Shown one piece after another: positions 10,122 through 21,429 of a stretch of 64,000 nucleotides of DNA; within the stretch, counting starts at the first letter, position 1, and each line of letters starts with the position of its first letter. The translations under genes and the position numbers were made by a program. Source of the stretch: Haliclona indistincta (lineage: Eukaryota; Porifera; Demospongiae; Haplosclerida; Chalinidae); the NCBI GenBank assembly GCA_964017065.1, contig OZ024784.1, positions 16,535,152 through 16,599,151 on the forward strand, written 5' to 3'. The notes beneath the pieces are model-generated. The model was not told where the DNA came from. It saw nothing but the letters and a program-made list of their open reading frames with translations, and ran no database searches.

Positions 10122-11696
10122 CTACAAGTACACAAATGTCTGAATACTATGAGCTAGAGCAATCACTTGCACTGCTTGTGTGCTAGCAGTATTTATATCC
10201 ATCAACTTGAAAGTAATGTCACTATCTCCTGTGTTCATGACCACCACTACCACCTGGTTGGAGGGGGTCAGGAATGCTGTACACTCCAGACTAGTGTTGC
10301 TGACCATGTTAGATATCCTCACAGAACCACGAGGAACATACTTACTGCAGTAATGGAACACAAACAGCAACATTGAGACAACAGTAGTTGACATTACCTG
10401 ATGTGACCCACATAGTAGTAGAACACCTGAGGTAAAAGTATCTGTTTGTCCAGGTCAGCTAGTATCATTGCATCGCTGCCGCACTTTATCAGTTTTTCAC
10501 ACTCGCCAGGTCCCGCATGATTTGGTCCACCATACCTGTCTAGTAGTAGATTCCAGTCTATGAATCCAACTACCCAGTTGTTCATATCTCCAATGATGTC
10601 ATGAGCATAGTGCTCTCCTTTGTGCCAGGCAGGAGCCTCAGGATTGGTCTCTCTAGCAACGGTGGCTTCAGTAGCTAGTATTGGTTTGTCAGGGAAGAGG
10701 TAGTGTGTGGTGTTGAGATGGTCAAACTGGTCTCCACTGTACCAATGGACTGCAGTTCCCCACAGGTACTGAGCAGCATCAGAATCAGAGAACACAGTCT
10801 GGGCCCATTTCACCACATGATCCTTGTTGTGATCATACAGGAGAATGTTCATGTCTGGATGATCCTTCTTGAGAGTCGGCCCAAGATACATCTTTACAAA
10901 ATCTCTCTCAGTTTCAGGCGAGAAGTGCATACCTTCGTATTCTAACGGACACGCCCCAGGCTCATTCTGCACAGTGACACCCCATATGGGAATATTCAGA
11001 GCAGTATAGGCAGTCGCAAACTTAGAGAAGTATTTAGCCCAAGTTAATTTATACTCATCCTTCAAACCACAGAATAGACAGCTAGTGAGGCAGTATGCAA
11101 AATCGTTTGTCTTCATCCAACCAGGAGGACTCCATGGAGATGCTACTACGAACAGACGCTCCTGCGTCCAGTTCATTCTAGTTTTTAAAGCTCTCTGAAT
11201 GAACGGAATAATCTGTTTTGTGTCGTGCTCTATCGTGAAATGGTCCAAGTTAGTATCACCACTGACATTATCATAGTTATAGTGCTCCAAGGAGAAGTCA
11301 CACGATCCGATGGGTAGCCGCGCCATGTTGTACTGCAGCCCGATACTCTTATTAGAAAAGTACATATCCAACAGCTGTGTCTGCAGTGAGGAGTTGAGCT
11401 TAGAGAACACATATGAAGCAGACTCAGTGAATGCTCCTCCAAATCCTAGAATTGTCTGATAGGTTTTGGATCTATATAAAAGAGAATGCAGCATTTAGAG
11501 CCCCGCCCCATTTTTTGCCTCACCTATCAATGGTGATGCTAAAGTTGAATTCAAAGTCATCTCCGAATTGCAGCTGCGGACGCGGCGCCCAGTACTCTTT
11601 AGTGGTTTGTGCGGTCCTGATCCATTTCACGGTGCTATCGGCTTTGCTAGCAGCAAGTAGACTGCAGAAAATTACGAAGATCATGATAAAATCCAT
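10122..11696 (-). CDS. GBA: Glucosylceramidase (GH30, acid beta-glucosidase), intact copy
   Basis: Three exons: 11524-11696, 10398-11471 and 10122-10344, separated by GT-AG introns of 52 and 53 nt, giving 489 residues in one frame. Exon 1 encodes a signal peptide (MDFIMIFVIFCSLLAAS). The core shows TILGFGGAFTESAS, IGSCDFS, ASPWSPPGWMKTN, VTVQNEP (acid/base Glu ~228), AVHWY, ILATEATVA (nucleophile Glu ~326) and VVGFIDWNLLL. The C-terminal beta domain has KYVPRGSVRIS. This is the full GH30_1 layout and slightly shorter than mammalian GBA1. The family hydrolyses glucosylceramide to glucose and ceramide in lysosomes, usually with a saposin activator. It is head-to-head with the MAP10-like gene. 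A decayed duplicate lies at 4489-5499. Confidence 0.93.
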
Positions 11697-11779
11697 TTAC
11701 ACGATTTTCACCACGCGCGCGAATATGAATCGCGCGATTGTAAAAGAGGCGGTTCTTTAGGTGTGGTTAAAAAGTCGTC
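11697..11779. promoter_or_regulatory. 83-bp shared promoter of glucosylceramidase and MAP10-like genes
   Basis: Only 83 bp separate the two divergent start codons. The space contains a perfect 7-bp inverted repeat, cgcgcga (11716-11722) and tcgcgcg (11730-11736), with a 7-nt spacer. The right arm itself forms the 8-bp palindrome tcgcgcga (11730-11737). No TATA box is obvious. It is a plausible bidirectional promoter with a symmetric binding site; the function is inferred. Confidence 0.55.
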
Positions 11780-13669
11780 ATGGCTACTCACAACGAATGG
11801 ACAGAAATGAGAATCGAGTTTATCGTGAAGGACCTGACTCTGAACACTTGCCTCTCGAGTCATGATGCAGTTCCTGCCGTTGGAATAAGGCTGCTGGATT
11901 TCCCATCCGTTCTTGTCTACCTACCTCAAAATCAACATCAAAATAGTACTGGAGCCACCTTTCGTTTCAACAGAGGCAAGTCTTGCCTACTTCAAGCTAA
12001 CCCTGAAAGACTGGCTGCTCGATTAGAGGCTAGTCTGAGACCTATTCAAATCTCAGTTCTTGACATGTCAGCTTCTACCAGTCCTTCTCTTGTTGGCACC
12101 GGTAAACTGCTTTGTGATTCTCAGCTCCTCGACTCATTGAGACAGAGTAGTGACAAGTGCTTATTTGAGGGAAAGTACTTGATCAGTTTATTTGATAGAA
12201 CTGAGAAGAATATAGCAGTTGTTACTCTAAAACTCAGAATAACATACTCGACCATTTCTCGAGCTACTGGCGACAGTACACCTGACAAACAGCCTTGCAG
12301 TCCAAGAACAGCAACAGCAGTTACTGTGTGTAGTTCAGAAACTGACAGAAAAGACAGTGAACAGTGCGATAATGCTGAAGAGACTATGGCTGTATCCTCT
12401 TGTGAGCCTCACAACAAAGAGGAGTATCTCCCTAACTCATGGCTCCCGTCACCTCTTGTCTACAAGGGCACCAAAATGTCTTGCTTTATTCAAAGTGACT
12501 GCAAAGAGATCTCAAGAACATGCAAAATGCCTGATCAGCCAACTAGTTGGGTAGAGACACAAACACACTGGACCACACTGGTGAAAGCTGACCTCAACAA
12601 CCAGCCATTGCAGACACCACCACTGAAAACAGAGCAGCCAACAGCCCCAACTGTACAAGCTAACAGTGTGCTAACTCAGCTGCCAGTTCTCTCAGCAATG
12701 CTCTCTGAACTGTCTCTACTGAAGACCATTGACAGAGGACCCCAATCAGTTCAACCAATCATGGCTACTACTGGAGTCCAAACAGACTATCATCAATCAA
12801 CTATTCCTCCTACTTTACCATGCAGGCAAGAAGAACCGAGAACACCTTGCAAGAATGAAAAGAAGGCATCGAGACAATTCATGAGAGAGTGCTGTGATGC
12901 GAGCTATTTGACCAGTACATCACCTAACTCGAGTGTCAGGTCATACAAGAACAGAGCGCGTCAACAGCAACCAGGAAGGAGAGCAAATAAGCATAAGAGC
13001 AAGCCTCCAATAGCAGATGCAAACACATCACATACTCACTCACTTGCTGCTAAGCCTGGGCATCCACCGCATAGTGTGGAGCAACAGCTCAACGACTCAT
13101 CTACGACCCGATCATCTCAGGTCATGCCTTGCTCACCTCAACAAGACCACCAGGAGCAAGAACTATCTCTACCTGCTGATGAACAAGCTTCTGTTACTTA
13201 CAGTGATAGTCTTGAAGTTACTCCTGTGGCACCACAAGAAGTAGACCTCAACATACCACATATTGCCTCTCAAGAGAGCTCTTCCAGTCGTCATTTACAG
13301 CACCAACCACTTTCTCCTCCTACTACTTCCTCGTCCTCCTCATCAGTAAAACCTACCGTTCCTATGTCACTCTCTAGAGCTGATTCTCTCGACAGCACTG
13401 CTGCAGTGTTACCACAGATTAGTCAGAAACTGTACCTTGCATCCTCACAAAGCATTGACATGGCTGGTCTATCTGGTCCTGTGGATAGTAGTTACAGCAT
13501 CTCATTTTCCTTGACCTCCAGTGGTTCGCTAAAAAACAAACAAACAGCAGTGTTGCACACTGGGAGCAGTACCACTGCAGGCAGCGATGGTGAGGGATAC
13601 TCTGACAGCTTTGAATCTGATATAGACAGCAACAGTTCTAACACACACTATACAAGCTGTCACAGTTGA
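11780..13669 (+). CDS. MAP10: Microtubule-associated protein 10-like (629 aa, single exon)
   Basis: Residues ~30-65 read VGIRLLDFPSVLVYLP then FRFNRGKSCLLQ. This closely follows the N-terminal block of vertebrate MAP10 (KIAA1383/MTR120), whose members have a FRLLDFPTLLVYPP-like motif and FGRGKSCLF. Residues ~90-155 continue the C2-like N-terminal domain. The rest is low-complexity, Ser/Thr/Pro/Gln-rich and presumably disordered, ending in an acidic serine patch (GEGYSDSFESDID). The vertebrate protein is longer, about 900 residues. The family binds and stabilises microtubules and acts at the spindle midzone and in cytokinesis. The assignment rests on the N-terminal motif; the C-terminal half is not recognisable. 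It is convergent with the START gene. Confidence 0.75.
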   Translation: MATHNEWTEMRIEFIVKDLTLNTCLSSHDAVPAVGIRLLDFPSVLVYLPQNQHQNSTGATFRFNRGKSCLLQANPERLAARLEASLRPIQISVLDMSASTSPSLVGTGKLLCDSQLLDSLRQSSDKCLFEGKYLISLFDRTEKNIAVVTLKLRITYSTISRATGDSTPDKQPCSPRTATAVTVCSSETDRKDSEQCDNAEETMAVSSCEPHNKEEYLPNSWLPSPLVYKGTKMSCFIQSDCKEISRTCKMPDQPTSWVETQTHWTTLVKADLNNQPLQTPPLKTEQPTAPTVQANSVLTQLPVLSAMLSELSLLKTIDRGPQSVQPIMATTGVQTDYHQSTIPPTLPCRQEEPRTPCKNEKKASRQFMRECCDASYLTSTSPNSSVRSYKNRARQQQPGRRANKHKSKPPIADANTSHTHSLAAKPGHPPHSVEQQLNDSSTTRSSQVMPCSPQQDHQEQELSLPADEQASVTYSDSLEVTPVAPQEVDLNIPHIASQESSSSRHLQHQPLSPPTTSSSSSSVKPTVPMSLSRADSLDSTAAVLPQISQKLYLASSQSIDMAGLSGPVDSSYSISFSLTSSGSLKNKQTAVLHTGSSTTAGSDGEGYSDSFESDIDSNSSNTHYTSCHS

Positions 13670-13802
13670 TACTATTTTGTACGATGCTTAAAAATTTTTT
13701 TACAAGTGATTGGTACACACAAACATCGTACAAAACAATAACATTTAATTTTTCTTTTAGCTTTTAATTTTTTTCAAGGCGATGAGTTCTTAAAGTTCAT
13801 GA
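13670..13802. terminator. Convergent 3' ends with a perfect 12-bp inverted repeat
   Basis: The 133 bp between two stop codons contains ttttgtacgatg (13675-13686) and its exact reverse complement (13724-13735), with a 37-nt T- and A-rich loop. On the minus strand, ATTAAA lies at 13744-13749, a likely polyadenylation signal for the START gene. The hairpin could form in either 3' UTR. Confidence 0.5.
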
Positions 13803-16001
13803 TCAGGGCAGAGAAAATGTGAATGGTCCAGAGTGTGTTCCAGGCTCTGCTGGAGCTTGTACTAGTAGAGGTCCGTGTGTCTGCGCCTCTCTGCTATACT
13901 GCTCACCCTCTTGTGATGCACTGGTTGACAAGGCATGCCCTGGACTAGCTCCATTTGACAGCCCATTAGAAGCACCAGAAGATGTTGCAACTTGATGTTC
14001 AGCTGACACTGAAATAGTTGCAGACCTGGGACCTTTTCGAGTATTTTCAACCCATGGGTACACTTCTCTGGGACTGTCAGAGCGACCTTTAGCTTCGCGA
14101 TGCCGTCTCACTCTGTATGACTCAGTTCTGTTCATATCATGACTCACAGGACTAAACTCTTCATACGTATCCGGACTATGCCGATGAACTGTCAGAGAGT
14201 CCAACGAAGACCCAAGAGAAGATGGGAAAGAGGAGGTGAAAAATTTGGCCGGTGACGAAAGCTTGCGACTGATATAGTGAATTGCGAGTGGTTGCCTTCG
14301 CATGACACGATTCACAATGATAGGCGGAAGGTTTTTGAGATCAAGCTGGAGGAGGTAAAATAGTGTACACCTCTATTTCAGCAACAGATAACAAACAACG
14401 CACATGAGCAAGATAACTGATGAGAGTTGAACACTCGCTACCATCATACTTCTCCAGAACCCAACCTGTCCCTGGCCGGACCTGGATCAACAACATGCTA
14501 TTATGACAATAGTATACACAAGGCACACAAACAAAACATACATGCACGAGTGAGTGACTATAAAAACAGTACATAGACCACCACCAGAGATAATGTAAAC
14601 TCATAGATAGCAAATGCTTATCACAACCTACGCACATGACAATCTCCTCACCTCTGATCTGATGTATGGAGGTCTTTCAGGATAGTCAGGGTGCTCTACT
14701 GAGACAGATGCTTGGACGTATTTCTCGTCCTAGAAAGGTCAGAAAAAGTTGTTTGTGACAAGCAATAAATTCAGCTTACCACATACGCTGTTCTACAGTG
14801 ATAGAGCAGGTCTCGCTTCTGCTTTATGAGGCATTGGGTTGCTTCATGAGCTAGATAAACTGAGAAAACAAGGCAACAACTATCACTTATTACATCATGC
14901 AAGAGGAGGTGTATACAGAGAAGTTTCTATACAGAGTATTGTTCATAGGTGTTGAAGTTTACGTATCCTTGAGTCAATTCATTGTACATGTACAGCTGTA
15001 TTTTAAAACACTTACTGAGCCAATCATTCTCTGAAAAACGTTTGCAGACTTCAAGTTTCTATACAGAGAAGAAAACCAGACATCCATAGGATGTAAATGT
15101 AACATACTCACCACTAAGAGGTTGTCCCATTCGAATCTTGTCTGAAACCTGTTGATGTACTCGGCTACCTCATTGAGAGGAGCATCGACCACACCACGAC
15201 CCATGAAACTATAGATGGAAAACACGAGCACATGAGTAATCAATTCCTGTATGTTGAAAATCTAGCTTGCAATAATAATCTAGCTTGCAATAATGCGCAA
15301 AAGTTGACAGGAAGCTGAAGAGGAGGAACTCACCAGTCAATACGAGTATTTGGCAATTTCTTTCTGAATATGACCACACCGTGTTCCTTGTAGTAGAACC
15401 TGAGCACGAGAAACAGTTACAAACTGTGATGCCCAAAATTTTATTCTTTGAAGCATTATGATGCAAGCACGTATGTAGTGTTAAATATACATACTGCCAG
15501 TCAGTTGCCGCCTTTGGTCCACCACCTGACCACTTGCTACCAAACTCATGATCAACGTAGGAGACATGGAGGACCTGAGAGAATGGTAGTCATGCAAGAT
15601 ACAAACTGAGCTAAGCGACCTATCAGGACGCACCTCTCCCATCAGTGTGGCTACCATCATGTTACCCAGTGTGTTGTAGTCAATCTCACCGTCAGGAACT
15701 AGAATTGTCAGAAGCAATATATAAATCTACTGTGTGTGCATTCTGCATACAATGTGGCAGCTCTAACATTCGTGTCGTCATCAAACGGTTGCGACTCTGT
15801 GCGCTCATCCCGTATGGCTACAAGCACAAACAAGTCAGCTGAGGTACAAAACGTAGCACATGGCAATTAACTTACTGTAGCGCGAAGACTTGTAGCAGCG
15901 CCACCTGCTTGGCGTCCATTTTTTGTTTTCGACTCATCATCGGGTTGTTTCATACACGACTCAGCGCCAGTAACAGTCATAAACCTCGTGAAAGTAGCCA
16001 T
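13803..16001 (-). CDS. START-domain lipid-transfer protein (11 exons, 440 aa)
   Basis: Eleven exons join in one frame: 15876-16001, 15751-15817, 15634-15698, 15495-15574, 15334-15399, 15112-15208, 15016-15058, 14780-14859, 14652-14729, 14404-14481 and 13803-14345. The middle ~215 residues show a StAR-related lipid-transfer fold. Motifs include FYYKEHGVVIFRKK, FMGRGVVDAPLNEVAEYI, FEWDNLLVKLEV, ASVSVEHPDYPERPPYIRSE and LDLKNLPPIIVNRV; compare the family motif SVEHPxxP..xFVR and the C-terminal helix. The last ~145 residues are a Ser-rich tail with arginine clusters. START domains carry a single lipid or sterol in a hydrophobic cup. The subfamily is unresolved. Exon 2's donor was chosen at gtatgc (intron 15699-15750) because it alone keeps the frame; the first two exons are the least certain. 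Confidence 0.82.
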
Positions 16002-16271
16002 TCGTATGGTCTCTCAAGCAGTTGACCGCCCACGAGTAATCTGGAACGCCCCCCCCCCACGGTACGAAAGTCGACATGTATGGTACATGTAACATGAATC
16101 ATTCGAGCACGATTGCACAAAGTAGCTAGCCATGCAGGAGATAAAGTGTTAATTTTCCACATGAAAGATGAGATACATTGCACATAAATCATCGATAAAG
16201 AGAGATATTATAATAGACAAGAGAATAGATACAGGATAGGATGGAGGGTATCTGTGAAACTGCTGATGCTG

Positions 16272-16969
16272 CTATTTCACCACTAACTCATAATCATCCA
16301 CATCAGCAAATTCCTTGTTGATCATGTTAGCCCATTCCTCCAGCTCAGCAGATTGCTAGAAGGTGAGGAAGAAAGTATCACCTAACAGTCAAAATGGTTG
16401 AATCTACGATCCAACTCAATCGAGGGGTCCGCCACTCTGCTGGGTAGGCGTACGAGATTTTAAATCAATTTGGATTTCTAACTGGATTTCTGATTGAATT
16501 TTTGATTAGATTTCTGGGTTTCACGGCATATTTCAAAGAGTGTCGGACCCCTCGAACTCAATGCGTATAATAAAACTACTTACTTCTGCCTTACCTGTTC
16601 TTTTGGTTTGGGTTTTTTGCGACGAGGGCGTTTTTGAGGTGGTTTTAGACTGTAAGTGGGCAAGTTAGTTCTTGATGGTTTCTGCATAGTGCTGCATGGT
16701 TTTTCGTCTTTTTCAATTCTATTAGGAGTCCTTTCTCTTAGGGGAGACCTTTCTCTGAGTGGAGAACTGGCAGGAGTCGAGACAGAAGCGGTTGTAACGG
16801 GAGAGACAGGAGGCGTGTCAAGATCCAGACTTTCGAATCCATACAGTGAGTCTCTTTTGGCTTTCCTACTTCTCTTACTGCTAGGAGTACAATCTGGCGT
16901 AGACTGATGGTCAGGAGGAGGCAGTTTCTTCTTTTGAGCACGAGAAACAGGCCTTTTCTTTCTTTCCAT
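16272..16969 (-). CDS. CDCA5: Sororin (cohesion-protecting protein), 152 aa
   Basis: Two exons: 16595-16969 and 16272-16355, with phase-0 GT-AG splicing at KPKEQ / QSAELEEW. The last 20 or so residues (LEEWANMINKEFADVDDYEL, then VVK) match the sororin C-terminal domain, which in vertebrates ends with a similar EWA..N.EF.EAE.FDLLVE helix that binds cohesin. The N-terminal part is basic, with many SP/TP sites, RERSPLRERTPNR, and YGFESLDLD, a block also resembling sororin. Vertebrate sororins are about 250 residues. Sororin antagonises WAPL to keep sister chromatids together. The intron (16356-16594) contains a MITE. The start is the only ATG giving this frame. Confidence 0.8.
16413..16562. mobile_element. 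hAT-like MITE inside the sororin intron (134 bp)
   Basis: The element spans 16421-16554. Terminal inverted repeats are cgaggggtccgccactct (16421-16438) and its complement at 16537-16554 with one mismatch. It is flanked by perfect 8-bp direct repeats AACTCAAT at 16413-16420 and 16555-16562. An 8-bp target-site duplication is typical of hAT elements. The interior is AT-rich with no coding capacity. Confidence 0.9.
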
Positions 16970-17122
16970 TTCAGCCAGCTAGCTCGCTAACGAGCTAGCA
17001 TAGCAGCAGTGTTTTGTTCGTCTTTCCCGGGCAATGACGTCATAGTCTATTTAAACGTTTTTCCATATAATAATAATATTCGGTATACCATGTGGGAATC
17101 ACACAATGATGATCATAAGTTA

Positions 17123-20100
17123 CTAAAGAGGTCTCTGGAAGGCTGCAGCAGGCACCTGCCCTTGGGTCTGTATAAGCAGAAACAGTGCATAAAATGGGTA
17201 GTCACAAAATCACTAACCTGTAACATTTGAAATGACAACAGTGCCTTTTGATAGTCCCAACCATTCTCTAACAAGCACCTGAGTAGCAGGAGAGACCGGA
17301 TAAAGCATGCACTAGTTGGGAAAGATTAGTTACTTTTTGCTCCACTCTATGTTCATTCCAGACTCAGCACTCAGTTTTATTGCAATGTCATCCTGCAAGA
17401 CAAAGATGATTATCAATAGGCACAATAATAACTGACAGTGAGTTACCGCTGAGCTACTGCTGCCTAGTATAGGAGTTGAGAGAGAGGACATAACAACCGG
17501 AGGTGCAGCACCAGTATTGAATGGGTTAGTAGGGAAAGAAGAGGATGCAAAAGAGAGGGATTGCGGCTGTGATACTTGAAACTGAGGCAGTTGTGACAGT
17601 TCTTCATGAGCAGCCTGTGTAAGACAACACAGGAGAATGACGAGAGAGTGAGACAGAGGAGCCATCATTACCTTAACACTTTGATGCTTAGCGTTCCTAA
17701 TCATCAACTGGTCATTGACAATAGCCACACTAGGGATGAGTTAGAGAGAAAAACATTTGTATGACTAAACAGCCTTGGCTGCTAACACATGTATACACAC
17801 ACTAAGGACACTTTATCTGAACCACAACACTTCATGTAGTTTTGAATATGATATTTTATAAAGAAGATATTTTTCAAAACTTCTGTTGACACAAGTATGT
17901 TGGATTGCTTCATAGATAATAAATTCAAATGTCTCATATATTCAGAGTTGTAGAAAGAAAACTTTAATCAAGATTTTTAGGAATAGGGTTGAAGTGCCTG
18001 TGACGCAGCATCGGTCAAAATGGGTGTCTGTAGCATTTTTGTAATAGTTCGATAACCTCTGGTACAGCTCAAACTAGTGCACACACTGGCGATGTAGTTA
18101 CTAGTAGAAATTGCCTTGCATAATTCTCTGATAGTTCTGGACAAGAAGTCATCAAACATGTGTGAACAGCAACAAAGAATATTTGACAGTTGAAACATTT
18201 AAGATTGAGAATAAGAATTTTAGGTTGTGACACAGTCTTTCCTCATAAACAACAGAATTTTCATAAAATTAAGTTTTAGTAAAAAGTGAGTTCAAAATTT
18301 CCTGACATGACTTCAAAGCAAATGAGTTCAACTTCATTGCCAAGAAAGTGACAAGTTTCTCTGTTCAAAGAATATCTTTCCAAATTGTACATATAATATC
18401 ATCAAATAACGATACTGCACATGTAGCTTTTATGCTCATTTTGAAATAATTTCATGTGTCCCACATTACTCTGGGATAGATTCTGGAATTTTTTTGCATG
18501 GCTGCTGTATGCATGTGTTTCAATCACCTTCCAGTACCAGTTGCCATGATCACAAAAGTCCTGGTGAAGGCTCGCACTGGGAATGAATCGGGACTGCTTC
18601 CAGGCGTAACTAAACAAAACAAGACATTGTGTGCTGGAATTAGCTGGGGAAAACTCACCTTCAGAAAACATCCCATACACACTGAATGTTGTTGACATTC
18701 GCTAAAAAAAATAAGCAGACATGCAGTATAAAGTATTCATGAGCAATATTCTATAATACTGTTTATACAAGTATTCATAATAGCTGAGACATGTTCTAAA
18801 CATGTGCTGCTGCTAGGTTAGGAATAACACTACCACCATGACACTACCATGCTGCATGTCAGCTGTGCATTGCATAATATTATCAACCATAGAGAATGCT
18901 TACTGTCGCCTGCAGTACATCTACACTAAAAGATGACGAGTGATGGTAGGTCTTTGGCAGATCTCTCAAGCACTGGACTATGTCAATGCGACCATGTTTG
19001 AGCAGTTGTTGTCTTTTAGCTGGAGTGGGTAGGAGACAAGTAAAGATTCGCCTGTTGTTACGAATTGACATACCTGTGTCCTTCACTTGTCCTGCTTTTA
19101 GATTACGGCTCTGGTGTAAATATCGAGTCAAGGGTGGGCCCCTGTATCAATTTTTTAACAGTAAAGCAGCTTTGCAAGCATGACAAAAAGTACCTGGTCT
19201 GAGTCTGAGGAGGACTGACAGCCAGTGAGAATACAGCCTAATGATGGACAATAATATTATTCATGAATACCGAGTCACTATACTCACATTTTGACCATAG
19301 GCTTCTAGAAGATTCTCTCGTGTGTCATCGTCGTACATTTGGTAGTATCTGTCAATATCAGCGATACACAAGATTGAGAAACAATGGGTCGCTCACTGTT
19401 CTAGAAAAGATATGACTAGTTTTTGCACTTCATCGTTCAAAAGGAATCCTTTCTGTAAAAAACAGAGAAATGTGTAAGAGTAGTTCGAAGAAGTTTCTTG
19501 AAGTTATACCTGTGTAGGAGGCAGAGATCCAGTATGAACAGGTAAGTCAAACTTGACAGGAGAGGGAAGTTGCTGGTCATCCTGTGAGAACCAATAGCAG
19601 CTTATTTCATCTGAAAAATAAACTCACTAATAGCTGTAGATTGGGAAATATTTTCCGAACGTTGCCAGCATAAGAAGCGAAGTCATTGTCATGTTGGAGG
19701 AACGGATTATTGCGTAGAGAAAGCGAAGTGACTGAATTCATTGTACCAAACTGCTCCAACTCTTGAACTGAGCGAAGCTAAAGGAAAATGATGGAAGCAT
19801 AATGGGAGAGCTGCCTAGGTCAATAACAGAGCATATTCATAGCTTATTCAAAGTCACAGAATAGTGAATTCATAGTTTTTTTTGTTAGCTGTCAACAACA
19901 GATCAAACCTACTTCATTGTCAGACAATATCAGTATCTGGAGGTTAGGACATTTGGCACCCAAACTATGATAGTTGTCAAGGCGCTGTAGTCTGTTCTTG
20001 CTGAGGTCTAGAGCCACCAGCTATAAAAGAAAAGATCAAGATAGGTAGAAGTATTGCACACAGAGGTACGCTTACCCCAGGGCAATGCTGATTGATGAGT

Positions 20101-21429
20101 TCCAATACCGTATTGACAAATATAGCATCAAACATACTGCCGCGTATACCATGCTCTTGCAGACCTGGTAATACAAAAAACATGAATATTTAAAACAGTG
20201 CATCAACACTTGTACACAGTTTTTCTTACTTCGGTCATGGAACATGTCGGACAAATCGAGACTATTGTTTTCAGTGTTGAATCTTTCTCCCATCACATGC
20301 TACAAAACATACAAACATAGAAAGAGTAACACCACACCGTGCACACAGCATTACCAATAGCACAGCTGCACTGTCTTCCTCCATCGTTACATCACTGTCC
20401 CTTCTCTTGAATGGCGCTCTCCCTCCAACAAATCCTTCCTTTCTCCTCATGGGACCGCCACCACTGCTGCCACCACCACCACGCGCTCCTCCTCCTCCAT
20501 CTCCCTCTCCATGAGGTGGTGGGCACTGCTTCACTGAAACCGGTAAAGGACCACTTCTGCTCTGAATCGACTTGAGCTCTCTCATTTGCTCAGCAGCACG
20601 TGGCTCCTCCACAAAGAACATCAGCTTATCACCTCGAATATGAGTCTGAAAAAACCAGGTGGTCAAGACTTTCTAAAAGAAGGGCAGGAAAAGAAATAAC
20701 GTACCTGAACAGGTCTAAATGGCTCTGTGATATTAGACTGCAGCTGCTGTATTACCCAGTCATTGCTGTTGTTACCACCACCTATTACCTATAGTGAGAA
20801 TGAATTAGGTTGTACACTAAGTACAATTACAGCAGTACAGCTGCATGCACAGCACATAGACATGACATTCTGGAGTCGCTTTTCTGACCGTTATCTTGTG
20901 CCATCCAGATGATCCACTACTTCCTCCGCCCATACCACCACTGAGTCGGTCAAACACTGAATCACCTCTGTCCTTCCCTCTACCTCCTCTGTCTCCCAAT
21001 CGACCAAAAACTGATCCACCTTTTGACGGAGGACTCCTGTGGTCATCATAGGGTTTGCTGTGTAAGGAATAACTAAGTACTATTCTGCAAACAAGTAACA
21101 AACACACTATCGATTGTATTGGCGATCGTGCCCTCCTCCTCCTCCTCTGTCCATGTCTACATCATCATCGTAGTTGCTGTACTGATTCCTTCCACCACCT
21201 CTTCTTGGACCGCCACCACGTCTTGTCCATCGACCTCCTCTACTGTTTCCCCGCCATGAGCCTCCACGTCCCCCACTTCTCTGATCACTGCCTCCTCCAC
21301 CTCGATCATCATGCTCACCGTGGTCTGTAAAGACAGATCCAGTAAGTAGGTTGCCTCAATGCAACACGAGGTGTTACATTTTCGCGGGCCTCCTCTGCTC
21401 TGGAAAGATCCTCCTCGTCGATAAGACAT
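17123..21429 (-). CDS. NXF1: Nuclear RNA export factor 1 (TAP), 21 exons, 738 aa
   Basis: Exons, all phase-consistent: 21378-21429, 21108-21324, 20889-21057, 20705-20788, 20355-20645, 20230-20299, 20076-20164, 19913-20020, 19628-19777, 19510-19581, 19397-19452, 19288-19348, 19194-19237, 18904-19141, 18659-18701, 18528-18609, 17672-17729, 17447-17614, 17334-17392, 17218-17278 and 17123-17167. Order: Arg/Gly-rich N-terminus (cargo RNA and ALYREF binding); RRM (WHKITV, LMFFVEE); leucine-rich repeats (LVALDLSKNRLQRLDN, LILSDNE); NTF2-like domain (QYYQMYDDDTRENLLEAY, LRDLPKTYHHSSSFSVDV, RAFTRTFVIM, IVNDQLMIRNA); and TAP-C UBA-like domain (SGMNIEWSKKCLLENGWDY). The end PAAAFQRPL parallels the vertebrate end. 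It pairs with NXT1 and moves mRNPs through nuclear pores. It is longer than human NXF1 (619) because of extra Gly/Arg sequence. The intron 17730-18527 is the only long one and holds nothing recognisable. Confidence 0.95.

Noticed and set aside
17977..18198. Open frame in the long NXF1 intron
   Set aside because: The NXF1 exons on either side join in frame without it, and it shows no family motif.
19052..19073. Apparent 22-nt intron in NXF1 (gtatgt...aacag)
   Set aside because: Too short to splice; reading through keeps the frame and the NTF2-domain sequence.
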